From: Strongyloides papillosus
Taxonomy: Eukaryota; Nematoda; Chromadorea; Rhabditida; Strongyloididae
Reading direction: 5' to 3'
DNA length: 64,000 nucleotides
Assembly: GCA_005656395.1 (NCBI GenBank)
Contig: SRSI01000010.1
Location: forward strand, 372,001 to 436,000
Below the pieces are notes generated by a model. It was not told the DNA's origin, made no database searches, and saw only the letters and a program-made list of their open reading frames with translations. The position numbers were made by a program, and so were the translations under genes. Of this stretch, positions 50,021 to 61,124 are shown piece after piece. Position 1 is the first letter of the stretch. Every line of letters starts with the position of its first letter.

Positions 50021-51571
50021 CTATACTTCTTGAGATTCAATTTTAATTGGCAATGCAGTATCATCAAAATATATAGGGCCTCTGTCACTTGGTCCACTAT
50101 TGCCTCCACTACTATTTAAACGCCGATGATGATATATATTTGCAGAAGAAGGTCTAGTTTGATTATCAATAATAATACAATTGTCGGTATGATAATTGGA
50201 AATACCACTATCATCATGTAATAGGATTTGTTTGTTGTTACTGCTAATATTAATGGATGGAGGAATATTTTTGCTTGGAATTGTATTGTTAATAATATTG
50301 TGATATCCTATACTACTACTAGCTGTTGATGGTGGTCTTGTGTTAGTAGGTGATAAAGAAGTACTTGACATACCTCCATGATTTGAGAATGATGAAATAA
50401 ATGACTGATTTACCATCGCCGCTTCTTCTTTTTTAATCACTGTTTGAATTCTCCTTATACGATTTCGTTCGTGCTGTTGAAGCTTTTTTGCCAAAACTTT
50501 CCTTTCATCACTTACTGTATCAATGCGATAATTTAATCGAGAAACTTCATCACACAATGCTGTATTTTTCTAAAAAAAATAAATAAGGAAAATATCAAAC
50601 ATTGTATCAACTTACAAATACCAAACTTTTAATAGTTTTCTTTAATAATCTCAATTTTCTTTGGTACTTTTCGTCTTCTTGTTTTTGTTTTAACTGAGCA
50701 GAAGTTAATCTTTGTGTGGTTTTGGGTGGTGGGACAGGTTTAGATGTTATAATATTATGTGTAGTTGTGGGTATTGGAGCAGAGATAGGTACTCGTAAAT
50801 GTTGTGAATTAACATTTTCTTGGTTATAGTTATTTATGCTATTAGAATGATGATATACTTGACCAGATGATAAAGGTTCAACATAACTTCCAGGGTTATT
50901 AGATACAAATGTTTGGATAATCTTTTGTGGAGGGGGTTTACGTATTTTACTTAACATTCTACTTCCTGAAGAAGTGGTCACTGAAGAAGAGGATGATGTC
51001 TGTGGTATATTTACATTGTCTCCCGTAGATAATGCAGCACCAGGTCTTTTGAGTGGAGATCTTCCCTGAGAAGTAATATTATATGTTGATGGATGAGCTT
51101 GTTGGATGTAAGTTGCTTTTGTAGTTGTAATAGACATTTTTTGTGTCCTCACACCTCCTTGTATCACAACATTGGGATGTGGTTGTTGAATAAGCGAATG
51201 ATTATCATAGTTATATATTACCATTTGTTCAGACATATTACCCTGATTACTACTATTCATCTCAGCTTGCATTTTTTGCTTATTTAAACGACTTTGTTTT
51301 TGAAGATGTTCTTTAACAGTAGGTCCTTCATCTGGTCCTCCTCTAATGTAACTATTTTTTTTGCCACCATATTATATGGTGCCGTTGCAGTTCTTTGAAC
51401 TGATGTTGCTTTTGTTACATATGCTATCTTACTATTATTCTGCGAAGAGACATTTGTTGATAACGAAGGAAGATTCTTAGGAGAGTTTATACTAGAATTA
51501 CCATATGGTAATGGTGTAGTTGTCATTATATATGATGATGATCCATGTTTCACATTATTCTTTGGATCCAT
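50021..51571 (-). CDS. Ser/Asn/Thr-rich protein with INO80E/TBRG1-like coiled coil (frame break at 51355-51362)
   Basis: Two exons, 51571-50616 and 50569-50021, with a 46-bp phase-0 intron; about 501 residues if one base is restored. Most of the protein is low-complexity Ser/Asn/Thr/Gln/Pro sequence. The splice joins KYQRKLRLLKKTIKSLVF to KNTALCDEVSRLNYRI, followed by a DERKVLAKKLQQHE segment. This single coiled coil resembles the one in the INO80 subunit INO80E and in TBRG1 (KLK..LVFENAALCDEIAR..EER..LLKKLL). No FYRN/FYRC domain follows, so it is closer in layout to INO80E; a chromatin-remodelling role is inference. The frame breaks after VAKK at an A8 run on the coding strand. With one more A the frame continues (NSYIRGGPDEGPTVK) into the rest of the gene. 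As written it stops 70 bases later. Confidence 0.7.
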
Positions 51572-52049
51572 AGTAATGTAAATAAAAATATTCCAATAGA
51601 TAATGTAGAAAAAAAATCTTATAGATACACTATCAAAATAATCTAAACTTTATTAATATTGTATAAAACAATAATTTCATTGATACAAAAAATATGAAAA
51701 AAAATAAATAAACGTTCCGCAATAAAATAATATACAACTTTGGTATATATATAAAAATAAGTGCGCTTTCAACTTGATAATAAAGAACGTTACTCCACAC
51801 ATGGGAGATTCTATGTAGGACCAAGTCGTTTTACCAAAGTAGTAGATGGCTTTTTGTACTACTCTGCCAATCTAGAAATATTGATCAAATTTTTTTGATG
51901 CCAATCATTTATTTTAACATTATTTACAGAATGTAATTTATTTTTTATTAGTAAGTTATGCAGGGGTGATAAGTAAAGTTTTTCCTCTATTATATTACAA
52001 TTGATTATTATAAAGTGGTAAATAGTGAAAAAAGACAATAAAAAAATTA
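51572..52049. other. Intergenic with a GC-richer island
   Basis: 478 bp between DNJ-27 and the next minus-strand gene. Flanks are AT-rich, but 51781-51875 is clearly richer in G and C and contains hairpins (listed separately). Confidence 0.55.
51785..51900 (+). ncRNA. Candidate structured ncRNA (tentative)
   Basis: An island of mixed composition with two short hairpins: CTCC/GGAG at about 51792-51806, and AGTAGTA/TACTACT (51838-51844 with 51857-51863, 12-nt loop). A run AAATTTTTTTGA at 51888-51899 loosely resembles an Sm-binding site. No known snRNA, tRNA, SL RNA or snoRNA sequence was recognised, and the strand is a guess. It could equally be a conserved regulatory patch. Confidence 0.25.
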
Positions 52050-54441
52050 CTAAAGTTCATCATGACTTGAAACTTGTTGTTTTACCCAGTTGACGATTAG
52101 ATCCTCTTCAAATGTTTGTAATTGTAAGCCAAATGAATGTTGTTGAATATTATTTTTGGCACCAGAATAGAATCTTAAGGTTGGATAGGCTTGAACAACA
52201 GCTCCTTGACAGACTCCCGGATTCGCATCGCAGTCGACTTTGAAGACATTAACTCTATCTTTTAAACGTTTAGCTATCCTATCCAATTTTGGGGCGAATT
52301 CAATACAGTGCGAACACCATGGTGCAAAAAAGTCAACTAACGCTGGCTTTGTTGATCTTAAAACTAATTCATAGAACTCTGATCCAATGCTTGTGACTTC
52401 AGATGGGATGTATCTTGTTATAAAATTCATCATTGAATCACGATTTCTCCACCAATTTGGAGGGTAACTTACAGGTCTTAGTGAGACTTTGGCAGGAAAT
52501 AGTTTTAGCGATGGATATGAGGAAATTCCAAACCTTTGGCATAAACTTTTTTGAGCATCACAATCTACCGTACCAAAAATTATGTTTTCGTAGGTTTTAG
52601 TCATTGATCTAGCAAGTCCTCTAAATTCCGGAGCTAATTGTTGACATGGTCCACACCACGGAGCAAAAAATCAACAAATGCGATTGTACCTTCTTCTCTA
52701 TTTTCAACTATGTTATCAAAATTGTCTGAGTTTAACTCTACAATAACAGGATTTATAAAGTCCTGGACGAATTCAATAACTTGGTGAAGATCATGATACC
52801 CAACTTGTTTGGAACTTTTACCTTGATAATAAATAATAGAAGTAGGGTAACTTTGAACACCAATACTATTGCAAATTTCTTTATGTACATCACAATCGAA
52901 AATACCAATTTGAACAATTTTTCCATTTATTTCACTAGGTGCATTTCTTAAAACCGGTATATATTTTATACACGGACCACACCAAGGAGCGAAGTAATCG
53001 ATTATCCAAACATTTTCTTCATCATCTATAGCTTCCTGATATGTTTCAGGTGTTAAAACTGTAAGATCAGATTTTAGGCTTTCTCTTATAAAAATAGATA
53101 TCTCATGTATGTTAGAACTTTTTCCATAATTAATTTCATATCTACCATTTGATTTAAAGATGATAAACCGGTTTTTGTTTTTATCGAGATAAAGAGCATC
53201 GCATTTATCTGGGAGATTTTCACACCTTGTAATTCTAAATTCAATCTCACTAAAAGCAAAAGGTAACTTCTTAAGATCTAGTAGAATATTATTGTTTTCT
53301 TCTTCTGTGTTAATAAAATAAACTAGATATGGTGAAGAAAATTCTTTTTTTGTACTGACTAATTCATCATACTCTTCCATGGTTAAAGGTTTAATTTCTG
53401 GTAGAAATTCTAATACAATATTTGCAATTTCTTTTGGATCTAATGTATCTATCTCTTTCATTGACATTTTATCTATTTGTTTTTCTGGAAAATATGCTAC
53501 ACCACTTTCTTTTACACGTTTACATAACAAATCGCGATCTCCTTCTATACATTTAACAGTTCCAATGTTAACTATATTTTTAAGGATAGCCGATAATTTC
53601 CTACGATTTTCTTTACTAAGACAACTTTCATTGTCATCACAAAAATCTAATATCCATGGTTTGTTTGAGTATTTGGTCCATTCTTGACTAAGGGAGAGAT
53701 AATTCTTAAACGTAACTGTATGAACTTCAGTATTAATATTGTTCATAACAAATTCACTTAATTTTTTCAAACTCCTTTCTCCATTATACAATACACCAGA
53801 AGGGTATAAAACCAATGAAGGGTAACCTCGAATGCCTTGACTAGTACAGAAATTTGGACTTTCAGCACAATTGACGGCTCCAACTCTAATAACATTTTCA
53901 AATTCTCTGGCAAATTCGCGCCATGTAGGAGCTAAGTCATGACAATGAGAACAAAATGTTGAATAAAAATTGACAAACCATATTTCACCAGAATCTATGA
54001 CAGATTGTTGAAAATCTGAATGTGCTAATGTGACAATCTCAACATCATCATCATAAATTCCAAATTTATCTTTGTAGAATGAATAAGATTGATAGTTATT
54101 GCCACCATTAAAATTACTATCAAGACCTTCCTCTCCAAATTGATCATACTTTTTGCGTAATTCCTCATCTTTTAAAACTTCATAAGCACGATTTATTTTA
54201 ACAAATTTTGTATGAGCATCTGGATCATCCTAAAAATATTTTAAAAAAATCACAATTACAAAAGATACAATATTACCTTATTTTTATCTGGATGATATTT
54301 AATAGCTAATATTTTAAATGCTCTTCTTATAGTTCTATCATCAGCATCTTTAGATACACCAAGTAACTCATAAAAATCTTTACTTTCAGTGAAATAAAGA
54401 AAGAAAAAAAGAATGTACAATGAAAATTTTAAAATATACAT
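52050..54441 (-). CDS. DNAJC10: DNJ-27/DNAJC10 (ERdj5) ER disulfide reductase (frame break at 52665-52670)
   Basis: Two exons, 54441-54277 (55 codons) and 54229-52050, with a 47-bp intron; 781 residues once one base is restored (about 793 in human). A signal peptide covers residues 1-19, followed by a J domain with HPD at 50-52. Thioredoxin-type modules then follow with active sites CSHC ([10 protein letters not shown]), CGPC (WCGPCIKY), CGPC (WCGPCQQL) and CSHC (WCSHCIEF). There are also redox-inactive thioredoxin-like modules between the first and second. The C-terminus SHDEL is an ER-retrieval signal. With BiP it reduces disulfides of misfolded proteins for ER-associated degradation. The third module is broken: after AFVDF the frame runs into a stop. 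One more T on the coding strand (A-run 52665-52670) restores [22 protein letters not shown] element lies 68 bp upstream. Confidence 0.94.
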
Positions 54442-55583
54442 AATTTCTTAATAAAATTTGAAATCATAAAAAAAAGATCAGCAAAGAAGTTGGAAGAAAA
54501 TATTACGATGACGTGTCTATTTTCTTTTTTCCTGGCTTAGATATCTGTACGTCTTTTTACTGAGTAAAACTATCTAATAGGGTAAGGGAAGTAATAACGT
54601 ATTTTGAAAAGAGGGTTTACTTCGAGATTGAAGAGATGAGTGAGAGACAGTTTGTTTGGCCATCTGTATGTATAAAGTTCAGAACAGAGGTAAATTTTTT
54701 TTTATAATTTATATAAATAGTCATTCTTTGACAATGCAACTTTTGGTAAATATAACTTTCCAAGTGGTCTTCGTTTAATATTTACTCAAAGTTTATTTAT
54801 GTTATATGGTTTTTTCCTCAATAACTGTTAAAGGTATAAGTTAAATATATCTTTAACGGTATATTAATATTACTATGTATTTAATTATATTACTATAAAA
54901 AGGTCATTTGTCATTGAGAAGATATAAAAGAGTACAATTATTGTATTTTTATATCATTAAGATGGATATTAAAAAAAGGAGAAAATGAAAACGTTCATTC
55001 TTAGAGATGAAAAGTTTGACACCTTTATTAAAGTTATATCTTTTCCACATTTCTGAATATATGATACAATTAATGTAACAATTAACAATGCAAAATAATT
55101 AAATGAAAAGAAAACTTAATAACAAAAATCCGGAACTTTTAGGATGTATGTATTATTTCGTCTTTCAAGGGAAGAATTTATTAATTTAAATGTTATTATT
55201 CAAGTCCTGTTAATACAAAACAAGCGTCATGCAGATATAGGTAGAAGGTTCTTCTTAATATGTCTTATCTATCACTATCAATATATTAAATAGTTTTCAT
55301 TTTACCCATCACCAATATATCTACCCCTTCACCGTATAGTATCATCTTCTTATTCTTCTTTTATTAATACATTATAATAAATACTAACAGATTATTATTA
55401 TTTTGATAACTGTATTTTATATTAATATATTATATCATTTTATCGTAATTTGTTGTATAATTAAACTTCATTTTTCAATTTAACTATCTTCTAATTAATT
55501 AATAACAAAAAAATTCCGTTTTTTTCCAGGTAAAGATAATATCTTGTGAAAATATTGTAATTTAAAATTATCCATACTTCTCA
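54442..55583. other. Divergent intergenic region (DNJ-27 / Ser/Asn-rich gene)
   Basis: 1.1 kb. The DNJ-27 promoter is on the left, with the UPR element at 54509. On the right, TTTTTTTCCAG at about 55519-55529 is a strong acceptor 55 bp before the next ATG, fitting a spliced or trans-spliced 5' UTR. Confidence 0.55.
54509..54516 (+). promoter_or_regulatory. UPR element (XBP-1/ATF6-type) upstream of DNJ-27
   Basis: TGACGTGT in the context GATGACGTGTC matches the UPRE core TGACGTG with ACGTG centre. It lies 68 bp upstream of the DNJ-27 ATG. C. elegans dnj-27 is induced by ER stress, which fits. Confidence 0.7.
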
Positions 55584-57183
55584 ATGTCTACATTGTGCCC
55601 AGCACAAAATTCATCACAATTAAACTATTTTATTAAATCTTCTGGATTCAATGATTGCAGTAGTATTCATGAAGATGATCGAATAAAAAAACGTATTGAA
55701 GCATGTCAACAAGGCATGCACCAATTAGAGACATTGAGATCAAAACACCTGAAACTTATGGACGTAAGTTAATTCCCTTTATTTAAATAAAAAAAATCAT
55801 AGGATTTACGTAATGAATATTCTTCACTTCAAACGACAATAAATTTTACGCCAAGAAACAAAAATTCAGTTATCAATTCTTCGGATATTCAAGACATTCG
55901 CTCCCAGGTAAGAAGAAATAACAATTCTAATTAAAATTTAATTATTTTTGAGCAACAGCCATCTTTCATATATATTATCCCTTTAGGTAATAGTAGTAAT
56001 CTTCTTATAATTAATAAGAATAAATTGTCAAATGGGGGTCACATAATGGGTCTCTCAGTAGGATAGAATTTGTATCTTCTATCATTTTTAACTGACCAAT
56101 ATTAATAAGATTATTTCTAGAAATATATATTACACCATGACATAAAACTTAAAATATAAATTATCTATAAATATCAATTATAAATAAATCTCTTTTAACA
56201 TCAAATTTTATTGTTTTTAGTATCCAACAAGCGAAGATGGAACACTATTTGCAGATACATCTAGTGTATCACATCGGAGTTCAATGTCTGTTGATTCAGG
56301 ATATTTGTCTGTTTCAACTGACATTTCACAAAACTGGAGGAACAGTACAATCATTGATATTCCAAGCAATGATTCACCAATGTCTTACAACACGTATAGA
56401 AAAATTTCGATGGATGAGAACAATGGAAATGTTACAGGAAAGAATAAAAATATTATTGGTAGTTCTAATATAGCAATGGGCACTGTAAAAAAATTGGCTA
56501 TGAATTATACAAAAAATATTCAGGAACTTAATAAAGCTTCTGAGATTGTCAAAACTACCCTCGAAGGGACAGCCGCGTTAAGGCCAAATAGACTATCAAA
56601 ATCTCAAAACAGACCATGGTCCATGTATTCAACATCAACTTGTACTAGCAATAATGATTACATCAATTCAGAAATCTCTAGCATTGATAACGAAATAAAG
56701 AATAATCTATCTTTTGCTCAAACTCCGATATCACAACTAAATGATCAAATAAAATATTCTACATTGACACAAAATAACAGTGCAACACAAAACTATAGTG
56801 ATTCATACGTATACAGCACACCTAATAAAATCAAACATCCAGTTCTAGAGGGTAATAATGGTAAAGAAGAAGAAATGTATTCTAGACCAATTAAAAACAC
56901 CCAAAATAAATGTCAATCATTCTTCAATAGCCAAAACAACAATGAAGAAACGATAAATAACTACATATTAGGTGAAGGATTAGCTAGAATAAATAATAAA
57001 AATAAAAGTCCGTCAAACATTCAACCAACAGCAGTTGTGATAACACGTTTCTCTGATAATCTCAAATCAGCACTTAATAATAAGCCACCATCAATTCCTG
57101 GCAGAAATGTAGGAGTGATGCATGGCACACCAATACAATCAAAAAGAATTAGAAAGGGATGGTTAGAATCAGAAGAGTTATGA
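55584..57183 (+). CDS. Ser/Asn-rich protein of unknown function with short N-terminal coiled coil
   Basis: Three exons, 55584-55763, 55803-55907 and 56221-57183; introns of 39 and 313 bp, both phase 0 with GT-AG ends; 415 residues. Residues about 29-75 form a short coiled coil (IKKRIEACQQGMHQLETLRS, then KHLKLMDDLRNEYSSL). The rest is disordered and rich in Ser, Asn, Thr and Lys, with possible phosphorylation clusters such as SSVSHRSSMSVDSGYLS. There is no signal peptide, membrane segment or catalytic motif. The C-terminus (KRIRKGWLESEEL) is conserved-looking but not recognised. I cannot name a family; a cytoplasmic scaffold or adaptor would fit the composition, as inference only. The exon chain keeps frame throughout, which supports a real gene. 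Confidence 0.75.
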
Positions 57184-58529
57184 AAAAAAAGTTTATAAAA
57201 TTACTAAAGATTAACTTATAATTAAATATGTATATTCAAAATTATGACCATAATATTTAATGTAAAACAGATGAAATTTTTAATAAGAAGTCTTATTGTT
57301 TATATGTCATAATAATTAAACTATTGCATTACTTTTTTTTTGAAAGTTCCATATTAATATTTTCCACATTCCAAAGACATTACTATATTTCTTCTGTAAA
57401 TAATCTAAATTCAATGAACAAAAAAATATAGAACAATAAAAAAAAATGTTGCCTTTAAATAAGAGAAATTCTACAAATATCTTTTTTTCTAATTAAGAAA
57501 CCAAATATTGTGTTTAGTAAAAAAAAGCATTTAAACTTAAATCATAAGTTTGTGATAAAATAATAAACAATTGTAGTTTTTTTTTATGTATTCAAGAAAA
57601 ATTCACAAAGCTACTTTTTATGCTAAATAGCACAAAAAATTCCATAATGAGGACAATTAAACTAAATTCTTGCAACGTAGGAAATCTTTGTGAACAAAAA
57701 AGTTTAACCAAAAACGAATTGTTTGGTGTACTATACTTATTAGTACTTTAAAATATAATAGAAAGAAATAACATTCAACGAACATAAAATTGTTGCATAA
57801 GTGTATTTAAAAACGATGGAAAGCAATAGCAGGACAACCCTATACTCCCAAAAATTATGAAAATCTAGAAATTTCTCAGATAAGTTTGATACCTATATTT
57901 TATTTGTATAATGTTCTTCTACTAACTACACTACTTTTTTCGTAATGTTAAACAAATACATCTACTGTATGTCTGATGAAAAATACTTGTTATTTTATCT
58001 AAGTTAATTAAACGAATCTTTTTTACACATCTATCCCTTGATTTGTATGGAAGTAAGAAGTATCTCAATTTGTTTTTGTTGAGTAAAGAAATCTAACATA
58101 TAAGCATAACACCAAAGGGAAATTACAATATAATTTTGGGGTAAAAAAATTTTCCCTCTATTATCTTTGTCAAACATCAAAGTGTAACACAGTTTTTTTT
58201 GTATTAAAGCGCCACTTTTTTCATTCGCATAATATATTTATAATATACTACTTGAATAGTTTTGAATATAAGTTATCATAGCATGTGTCACTCTATTAAT
58301 GGATAGTGAATAAATTAAATGGATATGTATCATTGGGTCTTAAAAAAAAGGGATTTTTGGCGCGTTGTCATTTTTTTAATTATCATATTTTGAATGATTG
58401 TGTTACGTTGAACTGTTAGCCATTTTTTGTATTGTTGTTTTATTAAAATTTTTGGTTTATTTCATCACAACGTTTCTTAATTTAGATCACATTTGACACA
58501 TATTTTGTCGTGGGCTTGATGTAAGAAAA
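57184..58529. other. Intergenic between two plus-strand genes
   Basis: 1.35 kb, AT-rich. It contains two GC-rich points, GCGCCAC at about 58209 and TTTGGCGCG at 58356-58364. No ORF or RNA gene seen. Confidence 0.5.
58356..58364 (+). promoter_or_regulatory. E2F-type site upstream of the four-TM gene
   Basis: TTTGGCGCG matches the E2F consensus TTTSSCGC and lies about 170 bp before the ATG at 58530. The chance of such a GC-rich core is low in this composition, but function is unproven. Confidence 0.4.
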
Positions 58530-59577
58530 ATGGACAAATCAAGTAAAAATCCTCTACAAGATTCTTTTCTAAATAGGTCTGCTAAACGATATGTACATAG
58601 CATTTTTGGCGAGAGCGTTAATTTCTTCTGGTTTTTTGGTCAAATTCACGTCAAGGTACGTTGGTATTTTTTTTTATTTATAGTCTTGATTACTATTATT
58701 TTTTTAGTGGATATTTGTATGGGCACAATTATTTTTAATATTTATCTCAGTAAACTTATTGTTGGATTGTTCTGCTGGCAACTATACTCAATGTTCACCG
58801 GTATGGAGAAATTTATTCACAGTTAGTGACTTTCTACCGACCAGTAATGAAAATCTTGACAGAACGGTTTTTGAACAAAACTACTACTACCTGAGAGCTG
58901 TTGCAGCATTTACTTTTGTATTGAATTGTAGTTGCGCTCTTTTTGCTATGGCTGGACTTTTTTCAGCTGAGAAAGTCTATAATAAGAAGGAACGACGATC
59001 TAATTCTTTCAATGTGCATCCTCTTGTTTTTGCTATACCTTCTTATTTTTGTCAAGGAATGTGGATTTTTATTTATTTTTACTGGACATTAACTAATATC
59101 AAGAAGCACTGGGATGCTGTTACCTTTCTGTACTCAAGATTCTTTTTTATTTCCATCATTCCTTATTCTGGTGTATGGGTTATGATTATTTATTGCTTTT
59201 GTGGATCTTTAATGGCTATCAAATTTATTTTGCGTGCTGCTAGACATCGCGAAGTTGATCCTGAATTGACTATTACAATGAACAATACTTTATACAGCCG
59301 TCGTGGATACTATGGAGATGTCTCTTTAAGATCAGGGAAGAGTGACTGTTCAGGTGGTAGCGTATCTGCTAGGTCGATAAAGAACAGAAGAGTTTTTCGC
59401 TCTGGAAGATACAGACTTCCCAATCCTGGGGATGCTACACACAAACGATCTCCGAATAAGTCTCTACTTACCAAGGTCCGTCATACTGGTACAAAGAAGC
59501 ATGATATAAGTGTTCGTTCAAATCGCACTGAAAAGAATCTTGAAATAATACAAGAAGAGGAAGCATCTAATACATAA
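58530..59577 (+). CDS. Four-transmembrane protein of unknown function (claudin/clarin-like topology)
   Basis: Two exons, 58530-58655 and 58708-59577, with a 52-bp intron in phase 0; 331 residues. A hydrophilic N-terminus of about 42 residues precedes four hydrophobic spans: about 43-62 (WIFVWAQLFLIFISVNLLL), 112-135 (LRAVAAFTFVLNCSCALFAM), 158-180 and 192-217. The first extracellular loop is the longest (about 48 residues) and has two cysteines (LDCSAGNYTQCSP). The cytoplasmic tail is long, basic and Ser/Arg-rich. The topology is that of claudin, clarin or PMP22-type tetraspans, but the W-GLW-C-C claudin signature is not present, so no family is claimed. An alternative internal acceptor in the intron would lead straight to a stop, which supports the chosen splice. 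Confidence 0.8.
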
Positions 59578-59743
59578 AATTTTGCTCTATTAAATTTTAA
59601 TAACTTTTTTGGCAGGAATATATAGTATTTAAAATTTTTTAACTGTTTGTCATTTCTTAAATAAATACTTTATGGTAAATCCAAAAAAAAAACTAAATAT
59701 CTACAAGGATGTACAATAAAAAGATTATGACTAGTAGTCGAAA

Positions 59744-60532
59744 TCAGTTTTCTTCATCGATTTTCGATCTTTTAATCATAGCATCGTAGTTCAACTCTTG
59801 AGAAGGTTGTCGTTGAAGTTGGTGTTTAACAGCTTTTTGATGCAATCTCTCTGTCATTGCAGCTCTTTCATTTAGGGCGGAAGACAGTTTGGAATAGTCA
59901 AATATGTATGTTGGTTGCATTAATGTAAATCGATCAGAGGGCAAATGTAAACCAAAGTTATTTTTAAAAGGTTGCAATTGTATGCTGTTCTTTTCTGCTG
60001 CTAATTGACACATTTGTTTTCTTGTAGGACGAACATTAAGCAATTCTTCTTCATACGTCTCGATAGCCAATTTAACGTCACATTCTTCTATTTGACTCCT
60101 ATTTCCATATGTTGCAAATGATTTTGCTTCTGTAACATATTCGAGAGTCTTTTTTATTGCAAATGCGGCTATATTTTGTGCCACCACACTATGGTAATTT
60201 GTTATACCAGCTTCTTGAAGAATTCCTTTTACAATTTGCAAATGGTCTTCTGGGATTGTTTCTACTAATTTTGCATTAGTACCTGTTGAATTATTGAAAA
60301 CAGAAGCCAATAAATTGCCCTTTAAAACTCGATCAGGTGGTTGAATTACTGTTTTCTTGAGATCATTTAGAATAATTGGGGGTAATTGACCATCGCTTGT
60401 TATTTTTGGCATCTCAGGTGGAGAATTACTATCAGAATCATCAGAAGATTCATCGTAAATTTCATCGTCTTTGACAGGTTCTTTCTCTGATATATCTTCG
60501 TAGTCATCGATATCTTGATATTCAGGATCCAT
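59744..60532 (-). CDS. TAF9: TFIID subunit TAF9
   Basis: Intronless, 262 residues. Residues 1-90 form an acidic extension (EYQDIDDYEDISEKEPV and further Asp/Ser clusters). Residues about 93-160 are a histone fold of the TAF9 type (LQIVKGILQEAGITNYHSVV, then IEECDVKLAIETY). The segment PFKNNFGLHLPSDRFTLMQP after it matches the conserved TAF9 region LPLIKPYSGPRLPPDRYCL. TAF9 pairs with TAF6 in TFIID and SAGA-type complexes for RNA polymerase II initiation. The N-terminal extension is unusual, since TAF9 histone folds normally start near residue 10-20. An internal Met at residue 41 offers a shorter start, but it would still leave about 50 residues before the fold. It converges with the four-TM gene, 166 bp away. 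Confidence 0.9.
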   Translation of the reverse strand: MDPEYQDIDDYEDISEKEPVKDDEIYDESSDDSDSNSPPEMPKITSDGQLPPIILNDLKKTVIQPPDRVLKGNLLASVFNNSTGTNAKLVETIPEDHLQIVKGILQEAGITNYHSVVAQNIAAFAIKKTLEYVTEAKSFATYGNRSQIEECDVKLAIETYEEELLNVRPTRKQMCQLAAEKNSIQLQPFKNNFGLHLPSDRFTLMQPTYIFDYSKLSSALNERAAMTERLHQKAVKHQLQRQPSQELNYDAMIKRSKIDEEN

Positions 60533-61124
60533 TGGAAATATTCCTTTAAATATAAAAGTTAAAATAAAGTATCGAAATTACTATCTGTTATGATAGTTGG
60601 CAAATAATATCCAGAGGTAAAAGTACTATTGTTAATAATAGAGTAATAAGGAAGTTTACAATATTATTCTAATTACAAATATAAACAATATCCCCGAAAA
60701 CAATCCAATCAAAACCTTTTGTATACTAAAACAGTGAACGTTCTTCCAAAACCTTTGAATAATTCAGAAAACATAAAATTAATCTTACATAGGTGGTAAA
60801 TTATCAATCTATGTTTGTCAATATTTAGTACAAATCAATTTAATTGTAGTAATCATCTAATAATCTAAAACTTAAGACCATTTCAATGGTTTTTTCGACA
60901 AAATTATTATCTATGAATTTGTCGTCTAATACATCTTTATTAAAACTAATATATTTTAGCAAATCGGTTGTGTAAATTGATAGTAAAATATTATATTTTA
61001 TTATATTTTTAGGGTCACTGATAATGCTAGTGATTTGAACAAAATATATAGTTTATAAATAGTCATTTCATTTTTAAGCATTTTCATACAGTATCATTTT
61101 TATTAAAAATATATTGATAATTGA
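60533..61124. other. Divergent intergenic region (TAF9 / SLC25A42)
   Basis: 592 bp holding both promoters. AT-rich; no motif assigned. Confidence 0.5.

Noticed and set aside
59515..59530. GTTCGTTCAAATCGC as a tRNA B-box.
   Set aside because: It lies inside the coding sequence of the four-TM gene and no acceptor stem or A-box surrounds it.
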